From the NCBI RefSeq assembly GCF_018531465.1, contig NZ_JAHDTF010000012.1:124001-188000 (forward strand): 64,000 bases of DNA, written 5' to 3'. The position numbers were made by a program, and so were the translations under genes. The notes under the pieces were generated by a model. It ran no database searches and was not told where the DNA came from. It saw only the letters and a program-made list of their open reading frames with translations. The DNA comes from Sphaerisporangium fuscum. GTDB taxonomy: Bacteria > Actinomycetota > Actinomycetes > Streptosporangiales > Streptosporangiaceae. Positions 8,616 to 17,066 of this stretch are shown here, piece after piece (the first letter of the stretch is position 1; each line of letters begins with the position of its first letter).

Positions 8616-9715
8616 CCGATCAGCGACAGCACGCCGCCGAGGAGAATGACCGCGCAGTGAACAAGCCCACCCTGGCCGTCGTCGGCGCCACCGGCGCCGT
8701 CGGCACGGTCATGCTCGACATCCTGTCCAACCGTCCCGACGTGTGGGGCGAGATCCGCCTCATCGCCTCCGCGCGCTCGGCGGGCAAGAAGCTCGTGGTC
8801 CGCGGCCGGGAGGTCGAGGTCATCGCGCTCTCGCCCGAGGCCTTCGACGGGGTCGACGTCGCCATGTTCGACGTGCCGGACGAGGTGTCGGCCGAGTGGG
8901 CGCCGATCGCGGCGTCCCGCGGAGCGGTGGCGGTCGACAACTCCGGCGCCTTCCGCATGGACCCCGACGTCCCGCTCGTGGTCCCCGAGTGCAACGCCGA
9001 GCAGGCGCGTGAGCGGCCCAAGGGCATCATCGCCAACCCCAACTGCACCACCCTGTCGATGATGGCGGCCCTCGGCGCCCTCCACCGCGAGTTCGGCCTG
9101 CGTGAGCTGGTCGTCGCGTCCTACCAGGCGGTGTCGGGCGCGGGTGTCGCCGGGCCCGAGCGGCTCTACGACGAGATCGCGGCCGTCGCGGGCAACCGCA
9201 CGATCGGCACCGTCGCCGGTGACGTCCGCAAGGCCGTCCCCGACCTGGTCGACTCGCCGTTCCCCGCGCCGCTGGCGTTCAACGTCGTACCGGCGGCGGG
9301 CTCGCTCAAGGAGGACGGCTGGTTCTCCGAGGAGCTCAAGGTCCGCAACGAGTCCCGCAAGATCCTCGGCATTCCCGACCTCAAGGTCTCGGCGACCTGT
9401 GTGCGGGTCCCCGTCGTCACCACCCACTCGCTGGCCGTGCACGCCACGTTCGAGCGGCCGGTGACCGTCGAGCAGGCCCGGGCCGTGCTGGAGGCCGCCC
9501 CGACGGTCGTGGTGCTCGACGATCCGGCGAACAACGTCTTCCCGACGCCCGCCGACGTCGTCGGCACCGACCCCACCTACGTCGGCCGCCTCCGTCAGGC
9601 GCTCGACTTCCCCAACACCCTCGACATGTTCGTGTGCGGCGACAACCTCCGTAAGGGCGCCGCGCTCAACACCGCCGAGATCGCCGAGCTCGTCGCCACG
9701 GAGTTCTCGGCGTAG
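8612..9715 (+). CDS. asd: Aspartate-semialdehyde dehydrogenase
   Basis: A 367-residue enzyme that reduces aspartyl phosphate to aspartate semialdehyde with NADPH, the step after LysC. It has the dinucleotide motif VGATGAVG at about residues 24-31 and the active-site Cys145 in [10 protein letters not shown] later basic/His segment ([11 protein letters not shown]) holds the substrate-binding residues. The ATG at 8612 overlaps the lysC stop. A GTG at 8657 with GGAG about 12 bp upstream would remove 15 atypical N-terminal residues and is the likely alternative start. A very strong hairpin follows the stop. Confidence 0.96.
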   Translation: MTDQRQHAAEENDRAVNKPTLAVVGATGAVGTVMLDILSNRPDVWGEIRLIASARSAGKKLVVRGREVEVIALSPEAFDGVDVAMFDVPDEVSAEWAPIAASRGAVAVDNSGAFRMDPDVPLVVPECNAEQARERPKGIIANPNCTTLSMMAALGALHREFGLRELVVASYQAVSGAGVAGPERLYDEIAAVAGNRTIGTVAGDVRKAVPDLVDSPFPAPLAFNVVPAAGSLKEDGWFSEELKVRNESRKILGIPDLKVSATCVRVPVVTTHSLAVHATFERPVTVEQARAVLEAAPTVVVLDDPANNVFPTPADVVGTDPTYVGRLRQALDFPNTLDMFVCGDNLRKGAALNTAEIAELVATEFSA

Positions 9716-9728
9716 CGAGCCCTCTCTT

Positions 9729-9767
9729 CGATCACCCCGGCCCGCGTCCCGCGGGCCGGGGTGATCG
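9729..9767. terminator. Perfect 17-bp hairpin terminator
   Basis: Arms CGATCACCCCGGCCCGC (9729-9745) and GCGGGCCGGGGTGATCG (9751-9767) pair without mismatch around a 5-nt loop. It lies between convergent asd and the secreted protein gene at 9786-10493, so it can serve both strands. Confidence 0.8.
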
Positions 9768-9785
9768 CTTGCCAGGGGGCGGCGG

Positions 9786-10493
9786 TCAGGTGAACGTGAT
9801 GTCCCAGTGGCTCGGTTCGTCGGCGTAGACCGTCCTGCCCTCGGGACGGTTCTCGTAGAACAGCCGGGCGCCGTCGCCGCGTACCCGGCCGGGGCTCCTG
9901 CCGCGTACGAAGCGGTCGACGCACCGGTTGTGCGCGACGTCGAGCTTGTAGCCCTGCCCGTGGCTGCGGCGTCCTCCGGCGTGCCCCACCTCGGTTCCGC
10001 CGGTCACGAGGATGCGGCAGCCGCTGCGGCGCTTGAGGTCCACCACGCCCCACAGGGTTCCGAGGCGTACCGAGTCCAGTGACGTGCAGGAGGGCCGGTG
10101 GCGGTTCGCGCAGTGGCCCGACGAGCGGCGTCGCAGGCCCTCCTGCCGAAGCCGCCAGGCGGCCTGCCGGTGCGACAGCCTGACCTCCCGGTACTGGAGG
10201 TGCTGTCGCCAGAGCGCAGGGCTGATCAGGAAGGCGCTGCCGGCCTGCCGTGCCTGCTTCCCGGCCCCGGGCGCCGCGAGCAGCGCCTGGGCCGGTGAGT
10301 ACCTCCGGAGCCGCTGCGCCCCGGGCTGGTTCGGCCGTTCGCGCAGGGCGCGCGGGAGACCGGCGTCCGGTCCGCCGGGTGCGGCCGCGGCGGCGTGCGC
10401 CGCTCCGGCCAGTGTCGTCACTGTGATCTGCATGGCGAGCAACGCGCAGGCACCGAGCCACGCGGGTCCTCGTCTGCGTGGACGCAAACCCAT
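9786..10493 (-). CDS. Secreted protein with a possible M15-like peptidase fold
   Basis: A 235-residue exported protein. A signal peptide spans about residues 1-35 (basic start, hydrophobic core, A-H-A-A cleavage region). The C-terminal part contains SHGQGYKLD and SHWDITF, spaced like the SxHxxGxAxD and HWH-type zinc ligands of the M15/Hedgehog-fold DD-peptidases; other fold features are not recognisable by eye. A wall-peptide or DD-carboxypeptidase-like role is therefore only a hypothesis. The start MGLRPRRR at 10493 has AGAGGA about 5 bp upstream. The gene is divergent from the TetR gene. Confidence 0.6.
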   Translation of the reverse strand: MGLRPRRRGPAWLGACALLAMQITVTTLAGAAHAAAAAPGGPDAGLPRALRERPNQPGAQRLRRYSPAQALLAAPGAGKQARQAGSAFLISPALWRQHLQYREVRLSHRQAAWRLRQEGLRRRSSGHCANRHRPSCTSLDSVRLGTLWGVVDLKRRSGCRILVTGGTEVGHAGGRRSHGQGYKLDVAHNRCVDRFVRGRSPGRVRGDGARLFYENRPEGRTVYADEPSHWDITFT

Positions 10494-10646
10494 ATTGATC
10501 CTCTGTCGCAGGGCGCCCCTCCGCCACGAAGATCTATCCCACCGTCGGAAAGTGGCGACTCCACTACTCTGCGTGTTTTTGCGGGAAAATAGCTGCCATG
10601 CTGTTCGTCTGTGACCTTGAAGGGCTCCGGGTCGTACAGTTGCCAC

Positions 10647-11321
10647 GTGGTCGAATCGACGCCAAGAGCGCGTGGGGGAGAAAAGACCCGAGAGGTCATC
10701 GTCGAGACGGCTTTGCGGCTGTTCAAGGAGCGGGGGTACGAGGCGACGACCATGCGGGCGATCGCCGCCGAGGCGGGGGTCTCCGTTGGCAACGCCTACT
10801 ACTACTTCTCGTCCAAGGAACAGCTGGTCCAGGCGTACTACGATCGCGCGCAGTCGGAGCACGAGGCCGCCTGCCGCGACCTGCTCGCCTCGGAGCGGAA
10901 GTTCGCCGAGCGGCTGAGCGGGGTGCTGCGGGCCTGGGTCCGGGTTTCCGATCCGTACCACGAGTTCGCCGTGAAGTTCTTCAAGCACGCCTCCGAGCCC
11001 AGCAACCCGCTGAGCCCTTTCAGCGGGGAGTCGGCGCCGGCCCGTGAGGCGGCGATCGGCATCTACCGCGAGGTCGTGGAGGGTTCGCAGGACCGCATCG
11101 ACGCCGAGCTGCGCGAGGAGCTTCCCGAGTTGCTGTGGCTCTCGTGGCTCGGCGTGGTGCTCTACTGGGTGCACGACACCTCGCCGGGCTGCGAGCGCAC
11201 GTACCGCCTGATCGAGGTCATGGTGCCGCTGATCGACCGTCTCGTGGGCCTGTCGCACCTGCCCGGCCTGCGCGGGGTCACCAAGGACTTCATCACGGCG
11301 GTTCGGGAGCTCCGGGCCTGA
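10647..11321 (+). CDS. TetR family transcriptional regulator
   Basis: A 224-residue one-component regulator. The N-terminal helix-turn-helix is typical of TetR (TREVIVETALRLF, then GYEATTMRAIAAEAGVSVG and YYYFSSKEQL, about residues 15-60). The variable ligand domain is rich in aromatic residues. The start is uncertain: the GTG at 10647 gives a normal-length N-terminus, while the GTG at 10611 would add 12 residues; neither has a strong ribosome-binding site. It precedes the F420-type oxidoreductase gene in the same direction. An imperfect palindrome between the two genes is its probable operator. Confidence 0.9.
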   Translation: MVESTPRARGGEKTREVIVETALRLFKERGYEATTMRAIAAEAGVSVGNAYYYFSSKEQLVQAYYDRAQSEHEAACRDLLASERKFAERLSGVLRAWVRVSDPYHEFAVKFFKHASEPSNPLSPFSGESAPAREAAIGIYREVVEGSQDRIDAELREELPELLWLSWLGVVLYWVHDTSPGCERTYRLIEVMVPLIDRLVGLSHLPGLRGVTKDFITAVRELRA

Positions 11322-11363
11322 CGGCCGCGCTGCCGCCGGGACGTGAGGATGGGCGGTGCGCGA

Positions 11364-11383
11364 CATACCGGCCGGTTGGTATG
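11364..11383. promoter_or_regulatory. Probable TetR operator
   Basis: The 20-bp element has arms CATACC and GGTATG around GGCCGGTT. It reads the same on both strands at 16 of 20 positions. The sequence resembles known TetR-family sites with ATACC/GGTAT half-sites. It lies 42 bp after the TetR stop and 22 bp before the oxidoreductase start, within its likely promoter. Confidence 0.6.
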
Positions 11384-11405
11384 GTCGGGGCACTGGAGGT
11401 GGACA

Positions 11406-12365
11406 GTGAAGCGTTGGGGCATCACCATTCCGTTCTTCGATCTCACCATGGCCGAGTCCAAGGACCTGGTGGCCGAGCTTCCCGACCTGGGGTACACCGA
11501 CGCCTGGTCCGCCGAGGTCGGGGGGAACGACGGGTTCGTCCCGCTCGCCCTGGCGTCCGACTGGGCGCCGGGACTCCGGCTCGGTACGGCGATCATCCCC
11601 GTCTCGACCCGGGGGCCGGCGCTGCTGGCCATGTCGGCCGCCACGCTCGCCGACCTCGCCCCCGAACGCTTCGTGCTCGGCATCGGCGCCTCGTCCCCGG
11701 TGATCGTCGAGCGGTGGAACGCCGGCGAGTTCGTCAAGCCGTACGCCCGTACCCGTGACACGCTGCGGTTCCTGAGGAAGGCCCTGGCCGGGGAGAAGGT
11801 CACCGAGAAGTACGAGACCTTCGAGGTCGCCGGGTTCCGGCTCGAACGCGCGCCCAGGACGCCCCCGAAGATCGTGCTGGCCGCGCTGCGCCCCCGGATG
11901 CTCCACCTCGCGGCCGAGGAGGCCGACGGCGCCATCACCAACTGGCTCTCCCCGCAGGACGTCCGCACGGTGCGGGCCGAGCTGGGGCAGGAGACCGAGC
12001 TGATCGCCCGCCTGTTCGTCTGCGTCAGCGAGGACGCCGACCGGGTGCGCGCCGCGGCCAAGCGGATGCTGGCGGCGTATCTCACCGTGCCGGCGTACGC
12101 GGCCTTCCACGAGTGGCTGGGCCGGGGCGAGCTGCTGCGCCCGATGCAGGAGGCGTGGGCCGCGGGCGACCGCCAGGCGGCGCTGAAGGCCCTGCCCGAC
12201 GAGGTGGTGGACGATCTGGTCGTCCACGGCGACGCGGCGACGTGCCGGGCGCGCATCCGCGAGTACGTCGGCAACGGGCTCACGACGCCGGTGCTGGCGC
12301 CGATCCCCGGCGGCGACGTCCCCGTCCTCCAGGCCGTCCGCGAGCTGGCCCCCACCGCGCCCTGA
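11406..12365 (+). CDS. LLM class F420/flavin-dependent oxidoreductase
   Basis: A 319-residue luciferase-like TIM-barrel oxidoreductase. Visible family features are the N-terminal GITIPFFD strand, the LGTAIIPVSTRGP segment near residues 60-72, and the LADLAPERFVLGIGASSP signature near 85-102. The family uses FMN or F420; substrate and cofactor cannot be told from sequence. The GTG at 11406 has GGAGG 7 bp upstream; longer readings lack one. It is probably controlled by the upstream TetR gene through the palindrome at 11364-11383. Confidence 0.88.
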   Translation: MKRWGITIPFFDLTMAESKDLVAELPDLGYTDAWSAEVGGNDGFVPLALASDWAPGLRLGTAIIPVSTRGPALLAMSAATLADLAPERFVLGIGASSPVIVERWNAGEFVKPYARTRDTLRFLRKALAGEKVTEKYETFEVAGFRLERAPRTPPKIVLAALRPRMLHLAAEEADGAITNWLSPQDVRTVRAELGQETELIARLFVCVSEDADRVRAAAKRMLAAYLTVPAYAAFHEWLGRGELLRPMQEAWAAGDRQAALKALPDEVVDDLVVHGDAATCRARIREYVGNGLTTPVLAPIPGGDVPVLQAVRELAPTAP

Positions 12366-12496
12366 GAGGCTCCTGGGACGGCCGACCGGCTCTGGAGGAA
12401 CCCCGTGGACCTCCCGGGCGTTATCGGGGTGCGCGGAAGGGTAGTGGCGCCGGGCGAAGGGGCGCGGCGGCGCCCGCGCGGACGGAGGTGGCCATC

Positions 12497-12835
12497 ATGA
12501 GCAAGGCTGGACGCGCGGCCTCGGCCTACCGGGCCTACCGGGAGATCAGCCGGCCGGGGTCACCGGGCCTGATGGCCCGGGTCAAGGCACTGCCGAGGAT
12601 GATCGGCGGGGCCCTGCGCGGGGATTACCACGATCTGGGCAAGAGCAAGCTGGCCCTCATGGGCCTCGGCATCCTCTACATCGTCTCTCCCGTCGACATC
12701 GTGCCCGACTTCCTGCCGATCATCGGTGTGACCGACGACTTCGGCGTCTTCCTGTGGCTCATGACGTCCCTGCTCGGCGAGAGCGGGCGCTACCTCGACT
12801 GGGAGCGCCGGCGCGTGCACGGAGAGATCATCTAG
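12497..12835 (+). CDS. YkvA/DUF1232 family membrane protein
   Basis: A 112-residue protein with the DUF1232 signature LGILYIVSPVDIVPDFLP (about residues 56-73) in a hydrophobic hairpin, followed by GVTDDFGVFLWLM. Function is unknown across the family. The ATG at 12497 is preceded by GGAGGTGGCC. The gene stands alone, convergent with the amidohydrolase gene. Confidence 0.85.
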   Translation: MSKAGRAASAYRAYREISRPGSPGLMARVKALPRMIGGALRGDYHDLGKSKLALMGLGILYIVSPVDIVPDFLPIIGVTDDFGVFLWLMTSLLGESGRYLDWERRRVHGEII

Positions 12836-12876
12836 ACCTGTCCGCCGCGCAGTGTGAGGTCAGGAACCCGAATGGG

Positions 12877-14142
12877 TCAAAGCTCCTCGCGCAGCAGCCA
12901 GGCGCGTGACGGCAGCGGGTGCCCGAAGAGGCGGGCGGCGTTGCCGTAGGCGACCCTCGCGATGTCGGCCGGCGGCAGGCTGCCGAGGTTGCGGGCCAGC
13001 GCCTGCTGGACGTCGGGCCAGGTCGACTCCGAACGGGGATAGCCGCTCTCGAGCAGCACGTGCTCCAGCCCCACGGCGAGGCGCACGCCGGACAGGGCAT
13101 AGTCGTCGAGGGTGCCGAAGTAGAAGTTGCGGCGCAGCACCTCGCTGGGCTTGAGACCGCCCTCCCAGGTGGCCTCGCCCGCCACCGGGTGGTCGAGCGC
13201 GTAGTCGGCCCGCGCGGCGAGCATCGGCAGCCAGCCGACGCCGCCCTCGACGATGAGGATGCGCAGCTTGGGGAACCGCAGCGGCACGCCCGACCACAGC
13301 CAGTCGGCGCAGGCGAACATCGCGCTCGCCGGGATCATCGTGGTGATGGCCTCGATCGGGGTGTCCGGCGAGGGCACCGGCGACCACGACGAGGCCCCGG
13401 TGTGCAGGCAGACGACCGTGCCGGTCTCCTCGCAGGCGGCGAAGAACGGGTCCCAGTGGCCGGTGTGGATGGACGGCAGCCGCAGCCGGGTGGGGAACTC
13501 GGGGAAGACCACGGCCTTGAAGCCGCGCTCGGCGTTGGCCCTGATCTCCTTGGCGGCGACCTCGGGGTCGGGCAGCCACGGGAGCTGCAGGGCGATGATG
13601 CGCTCGGGGTAGGTGCCGGCCCAGACGTCGCAGTGCCAGTCGTTCCAGGCGCGGACGAGGGCGAGGCCGAGGTCCTGGTCGCGGGTCTTGGCGAAGGCCA
13701 TGCCCGACTGCACCCCGAGCATGCCGGGGAAGCTGAGCGCCGCCCAGATGCCCGCGATGTCCATGTCGTTGATGCGGGCCTCGATGTCGTAGCAGCCGGG
13801 CCGCATCTCCTCGAACCGCACCGGGTCGAGGGTCCACTGCTCGCGCGGGAGCCCGGCCCCGGCGTCCATGCCGGCGCAGGAGTAGGTGCTGCCGCCGTAG
13901 CGCCACACCTGGTGGCCGGAATCGGTCTCGACGACCTTCGGCGCGACTTCGGCGTACTTCTCAGGGAGCCGGCCCTCGAACATGTCGGGCGGTTCGATGA
14001 GGTGATCGTCCACGGAAATGATCACATAGTCTCGCCGCCGTGGCTCGGGGTCAGGAGGCAGCGATGTGTTCACGAGGAAACCGTATGCCGCAGGAATAAC
14101 ACGAGACAAGCTGGGAGGTCTCCGGTTGGTATCCGTTCGCAC
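12877..14142 (-). CDS. Amidohydrolase family protein (PF04909 type), altered metal motif
   Basis: A 421-residue TIM-barrel amidohydrolase. The segment VDDHLIEPPDMF (about residues 44-55) is the usual start of this actinomycete subgroup, and CLHTGASSW carries a metal-ligand His. The C-terminal motif, normally SDYPHSxSTWP in relatives, reads SGYPRSESTWP here, so the expected metal/catalytic Asp is Gly and the following His is Arg. The enzyme may have lost or changed activity. The start is uncertain: GTG at 14073 would remove about 23 unconserved residues. The glycolipid-binding gene lies 66 bp upstream on the same strand. Confidence 0.82.
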   Translation of the reverse strand: MRTDTNRRPPSLSRVIPAAYGFLVNTSLPPDPEPRRRDYVIISVDDHLIEPPDMFEGRLPEKYAEVAPKVVETDSGHQVWRYGGSTYSCAGMDAGAGLPREQWTLDPVRFEEMRPGCYDIEARINDMDIAGIWAALSFPGMLGVQSGMAFAKTRDQDLGLALVRAWNDWHCDVWAGTYPERIIALQLPWLPDPEVAAKEIRANAERGFKAVVFPEFPTRLRLPSIHTGHWDPFFAACEETGTVVCLHTGASSWSPVPSPDTPIEAITTMIPASAMFACADWLWSGVPLRFPKLRILIVEGGVGWLPMLAARADYALDHPVAGEATWEGGLKPSEVLRRNFYFGTLDDYALSGVRLAVGLEHVLLESGYPRSESTWPDVQQALARNLGSLPPADIARVAYGNAARLFGHPLPSRAWLLREEL

Positions 14143-14208
14143 GCGGAGCGGCGTCCGGCGGCGTTAGAGGGCTCACTTCAACTCATGACAATTCCGACAA
14201 CAATGGAG

Positions 14209-14787
14209 TCATGGTCCCTCGACCCGCTCCGCGAGCCCTGGATACCGGGTCACCAGGCCGTCGGGTCCGAACGACAGATCCGCCTGGAATCCGTCGCTCT
14301 CATAGCGCACCACGCCGTGCTCCAGCGGGGTGTAGCGCTGCGGATGGCGGGTCACCGCGAGGTACGGCACCCGTACCCAGGCCATCACGAAGCCGGTCGG
14401 GAGACCTCCGGTGAGCATCCCGTGGCGCAGCACGGGCATGGTGTTGGTCAAAGGCGACAGACCGAGATCGCAGTCGAGGGCCCCGTCGAGCGCCGCCGCA
14501 TCACCGCCGGGGTCCGGGCCCTCCAGCGAGCCGGCCGCCTCGGCCGAGCACGACCAGCGGCCCTCGGCGTCCCGCCGCAGATCAAGGGTGCGGGACCAGC
14601 CCTCTCCCTGTGCGCGGACCCGCAGCGCCCGGGTCACGTACCGGGGGCCGGCCGTGAGCTCGTATTCGAGCCGGTACGGCACGGGGCGGGCGCCGACCGC
14701 GACCCCGGTGGCCGCGAGCAGGCCGTCGCCGAGGCGCACCTGCGCGTACTCCGCGCCCTGGTCCTTCACCCAGACGACCGACGTCAC
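14209..14787 (-). CDS. Putative glycolipid-binding domain protein
   Basis: A 192-residue protein matching the putative glycolipid-binding family (PF06475) by its overall pattern: a VRLGDGLLAATG start, the LEYELTAGPRYVTRALRV segment, LDCDLGLSPLTNTMPVLRHG at about residues 100-120, and a VPYLAVTRHPQRYTPL C-terminal segment. The family forms a beta-barrel; ligand and role are not firmly known. No signal peptide, so it is cytoplasmic. It lies upstream of the amidohydrolase gene and downstream of SURF1 on the same strand. Confidence 0.82.
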   Translation of the reverse strand: MTSVVWVKDQGAEYAQVRLGDGLLAATGVAVGARPVPYRLEYELTAGPRYVTRALRVRAQGEGWSRTLDLRRDAEGRWSCSAEAAGSLEGPDPGGDAAALDGALDCDLGLSPLTNTMPVLRHGMLTGGLPTGFVMAWVRVPYLAVTRHPQRYTPLEHGVVRYESDGFQADLSFGPDGLVTRYPGLAERVEGP

Positions 14788-14847
14788 GATGCCTCCGGTT
14801 CCGTCAAAGGGGTGTCGTGGGGGAGTCGCGGACGGGACGCCGGCGGT

Positions 14848-15648
14848 TCAGCGGCCGGGAGTGGGGACGGCGTCGGCCCGCGGCGCGCGCTCGCCCTCGG
14901 ACTTGCGGTCCTGCGCCTCGCGCCGGATCAGCGTGAACCATCCGCCGATGGCGATGGCGATGAACAGCCACCACTGGACGCTGTAGGCGAGGTTGAGCCC
15001 GCCGCCCCCGCCTGTGTCGGGATCGGGGACCGGTTCGGGCGCGGCCGCGGCGGCCGGCTGCTGGCCGGTCAGCTCGACGTACCCGCCGAACAGCTTGTAC
15101 GGCATCGTCTTGGCGATGTTCGGGGTGTTGATCAGCAGCACCTGCCGGGCGGGCAGGCCGCTGCGGTCGGTGATGCCGGTGCTGTCCTCGGTCTCCGCCG
15201 GACGTAGCCTTCCCGTCACAGTTACCTCACCCGTGGAGGGCGGCGGCACCTCGGGCGGGGTGTCGGCGGTCGGCCCCATCTTCACCCAGCCCCTGTTGAC
15301 GAGCACCGCGCTCCCGTCGGCCGTCACCAGCGGGGTGAGCACGTAGAAGCCCGGCCGGCTGTTCTGGGTGCGGCGCCGGACGACCAACTCGTGGGCGGCG
15401 TCGTAGTGGCCGGTGGCCGTCACCGCGCGGAACCTGAGCTTGTCGGGCACACTCGCGCCGGGCCGGTCGAGGCCGGTCAGGGGCACCGGCGCGGCGGCGA
15501 GGTTGGACGTCGCCAGGCTGTTGGCCGCCGACCGCTCCTCGTAGCGCCCGAACTGCCACCTGCCCAGGAAGAAGAACGCGGGGATGAGCAGCAGGACCAG
15601 CGCGTGGAACGCCAGCCACCGGGGCGTCAGGAGGAACCGGTACACCAC
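14848..15648 (-). CDS. SURF1 family cytochrome c oxidase assembly protein
   Basis: A 266-residue membrane protein with two transmembrane helices, at about residues 10-28 and near 225-243, flanking an extracytoplasmic domain. This is the standard SURF1 topology. The GRWQFGRYEER motif follows the first helix, and LVNRGWVKMG and a C-terminal VQWWLFIAIAIGG helix are typical. SURF1 proteins help insert heme a into subunit I of aa3 oxidases. No other oxidase genes are adjacent. Confidence 0.92.
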   Translation of the reverse strand: MVYRFLLTPRWLAFHALVLLLIPAFFFLGRWQFGRYEERSAANSLATSNLAAAPVPLTGLDRPGASVPDKLRFRAVTATGHYDAAHELVVRRRTQNSRPGFYVLTPLVTADGSAVLVNRGWVKMGPTADTPPEVPPPSTGEVTVTGRLRPAETEDSTGITDRSGLPARQVLLINTPNIAKTMPYKLFGGYVELTGQQPAAAAAPEPVPDPDTGGGGGLNLAYSVQWWLFIAIAIGGWFTLIRREAQDRKSEGERAPRADAVPTPGR

Positions 15649-15838
15649 TTCAGGGTAGGCAAGGCGGTGACCGGTCCGTCACCCGACCTGGGGAGGAGCG
15701 GCGGCCGGGCGTGTGCGTGGCGCGGGTGAAGCCCCCGCCATCGGGTGATCATGATCTCGTGGAACCGCTCGCGGAGGGCGGGGGTATGTCGTACGGTCAT
15801 TGGGGTTCGTCTCCGGCACTGTAGGAGCCCTCTCGAAC

Positions 15839-16489
15839 ATGACCGCGCCCGCTCTCGCGTTGCCGCCCGCCGCCCAGCCCCACGTCCTGCCGAAGATCTC
15901 CGTCCTGATCAGGCATGCCGTGCCACGCGTGCTCGAAGGCATGATCCTGCCCGTGGCCGTCTTCTACGCCGGGCTGCTCGTCGCGGGGCTCAACGGCGGG
16001 CTGGTGATGGCGGTCGGCTGGGTGTACGGCGGGGTGGCCCTGCGGCTGGTCCGGCGGCAGGCGGTGCCCGGCACGGTGCTCCTCGCCATGCTCGCGATCA
16101 CGGTGCGCGCCGCGCTCGCGCTGGTCACCGGCGACGTGGTGCTCTACTTCCTCCAGCCGACCCTCGGGGTGTTCTGCGCGAGCCTGGCCTTCCTGACCAC
16201 CGCCGCCGCGCCGCGGCCGCTCATCCAGCGGGTCACCACCGACCTCGTGCCGCTGCCCGACCACCTGGTCCACCACCCGCGGATGCGCAGGTTCTTCGTG
16301 CACCTGTCGCTGCTGTGGGGAACGGTCCAGTTCGTCAACGGGTCGCTCAGCCTCTGGCTGCTGTTCAGCGAGTCGATCGAGACGTATCTGATCGTGAGGA
16401 CGTCGGCGGTGGCCGTGCTGATGGTGCTGGCCGCCGGGGCCTCCCTGCTGGCCTTCAAGCGGGTGCTGCGAGCGGTGCAGAAGGCCTGA
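15839..16489 (+). CDS. VC0807-like membrane protein
   Basis: A 216-residue protein with about five to six hydrophobic segments, resembling the VC0807 family of unknown function. The segment RRFFVHLSLLWGTVQFVNGSLS in the second half is characteristic. I chose the ATG at 15839 because TAGGAG lies 10 bp upstream. It ends 7 bp before the HxlR gene on the other strand, and the two stop codons sit in a small hairpin (GGCCTGA / TCAGGCC, 16483-16503) that may terminate both transcripts. Confidence 0.75.
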   Translation: MTAPALALPPAAQPHVLPKISVLIRHAVPRVLEGMILPVAVFYAGLLVAGLNGGLVMAVGWVYGGVALRLVRRQAVPGTVLLAMLAITVRAALALVTGDVVLYFLQPTLGVFCASLAFLTTAAAPRPLIQRVTTDLVPLPDHLVHHPRMRRFFVHLSLLWGTVQFVNGSLSLWLLFSESIETYLIVRTSAVAVLMVLAAGASLLAFKRVLRAVQKA

Positions 16490-16496
16490 GCCGGGG

Positions 16497-16979
16497 TCAG
16501 GCCGCGCCGCCGGCCGCCAGCCGGGCTCCCGGGCCGGGCTTCGGGGTGACCTCGCGGGGTGAGGCCACCTCGTGGCCCTGCCGGCAGCGAAGGTGCAGTT
16601 CGATGGGCGAGCCGCACTCGCGGTGGGTGAGCACCACCGGCGCTCCTTCGGGATCGGCCATGTAGTGATCTCCCCAGTGCATCAGGCTGACCATGATCGG
16701 GTAGAGGTCGAGCCCCTTCTGGGTGAGGCGGTACTCGTGGCGTCGCCGGCTGCCCGGCTCCCGGTAGGGCACCTTGCGCAGCAGCCCTTCGTCGACCAGC
16801 TTGGCCAGCCTGGCGCTGAGCACCTGCCGGGGCGCCCTGGTGCCGGCCTGCATGTCGGCGAACCTGCGCACCCCGTTGAAGGCCTCGCGGAGCACGAGCA
16901 AGGTCCACTTCTCGCCGAGGATCGCGAGCGTGCGCTCGATGGAGCAGTTGTCCACACGGAACGGGGTCGGCGCTCTCAT
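16497..16979 (-). CDS. HxlR family transcriptional regulator
   Basis: A 160-residue winged-helix regulator. NCSIERTLAILGEKWTLLVL is the classic HxlR N-terminus (a Cys-led helix), followed by the recognition helix region SARLAKLVDEGLL and the wing YREPGSRRRHEYRLT. The C-terminal extension contains two Cys (RECGSP and LRCRQGH) that could form a small metal or redox site. It is divergent from a GNAT gene. A near-perfect palindrome between the two starts is its probable operator. The ATG at 16979 is chosen on family length. Confidence 0.9.
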   Translation of the reverse strand: MRAPTPFRVDNCSIERTLAILGEKWTLLVLREAFNGVRRFADMQAGTRAPRQVLSARLAKLVDEGLLRKVPYREPGSRRRHEYRLTQKGLDLYPIMVSLMHWGDHYMADPEGAPVVLTHRECGSPIELHLRCRQGHEVASPREVTPKPGPGARLAAGGAA

Positions 16980-17020
16980 GCAGGCATGGTAGGCGGCGTG
17001 TTTCTCTCCCTCCAACGCTA

Positions 17021-17043
17021 CTGAGTCTAGTTGACAGACTCAG
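17021..17043. promoter_or_regulatory. Palindromic operator between HxlR and GNAT genes
   Basis: Arms CTGAGTCT (17021-17028) and AGACTCAG (17036-17043) are perfect 8-bp inverted repeats separated by 7 bp. A TTGACA (17031-17036) overlaps the right arm and could be a -35 element for the GNAT gene. The position suits HxlR control of both directions. Confidence 0.65.
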
Positions 17044-17066
17044 GTGGGCTACGTGAGGCTGAGTTC

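Noticed and set aside
9786..12227. 813-codon minus-strand frame through TetR and LLM genes
   Set aside because: Only its last 235 codons form a gene (signal peptide and start at 10493). The upstream part is antisense to the TetR and oxidoreductase genes.
12919..15207. 762-codon plus-strand frame
   Set aside because: Antisense to amidohydrolase, glycolipid-binding and SURF1 genes; composition is typical of a shadow.
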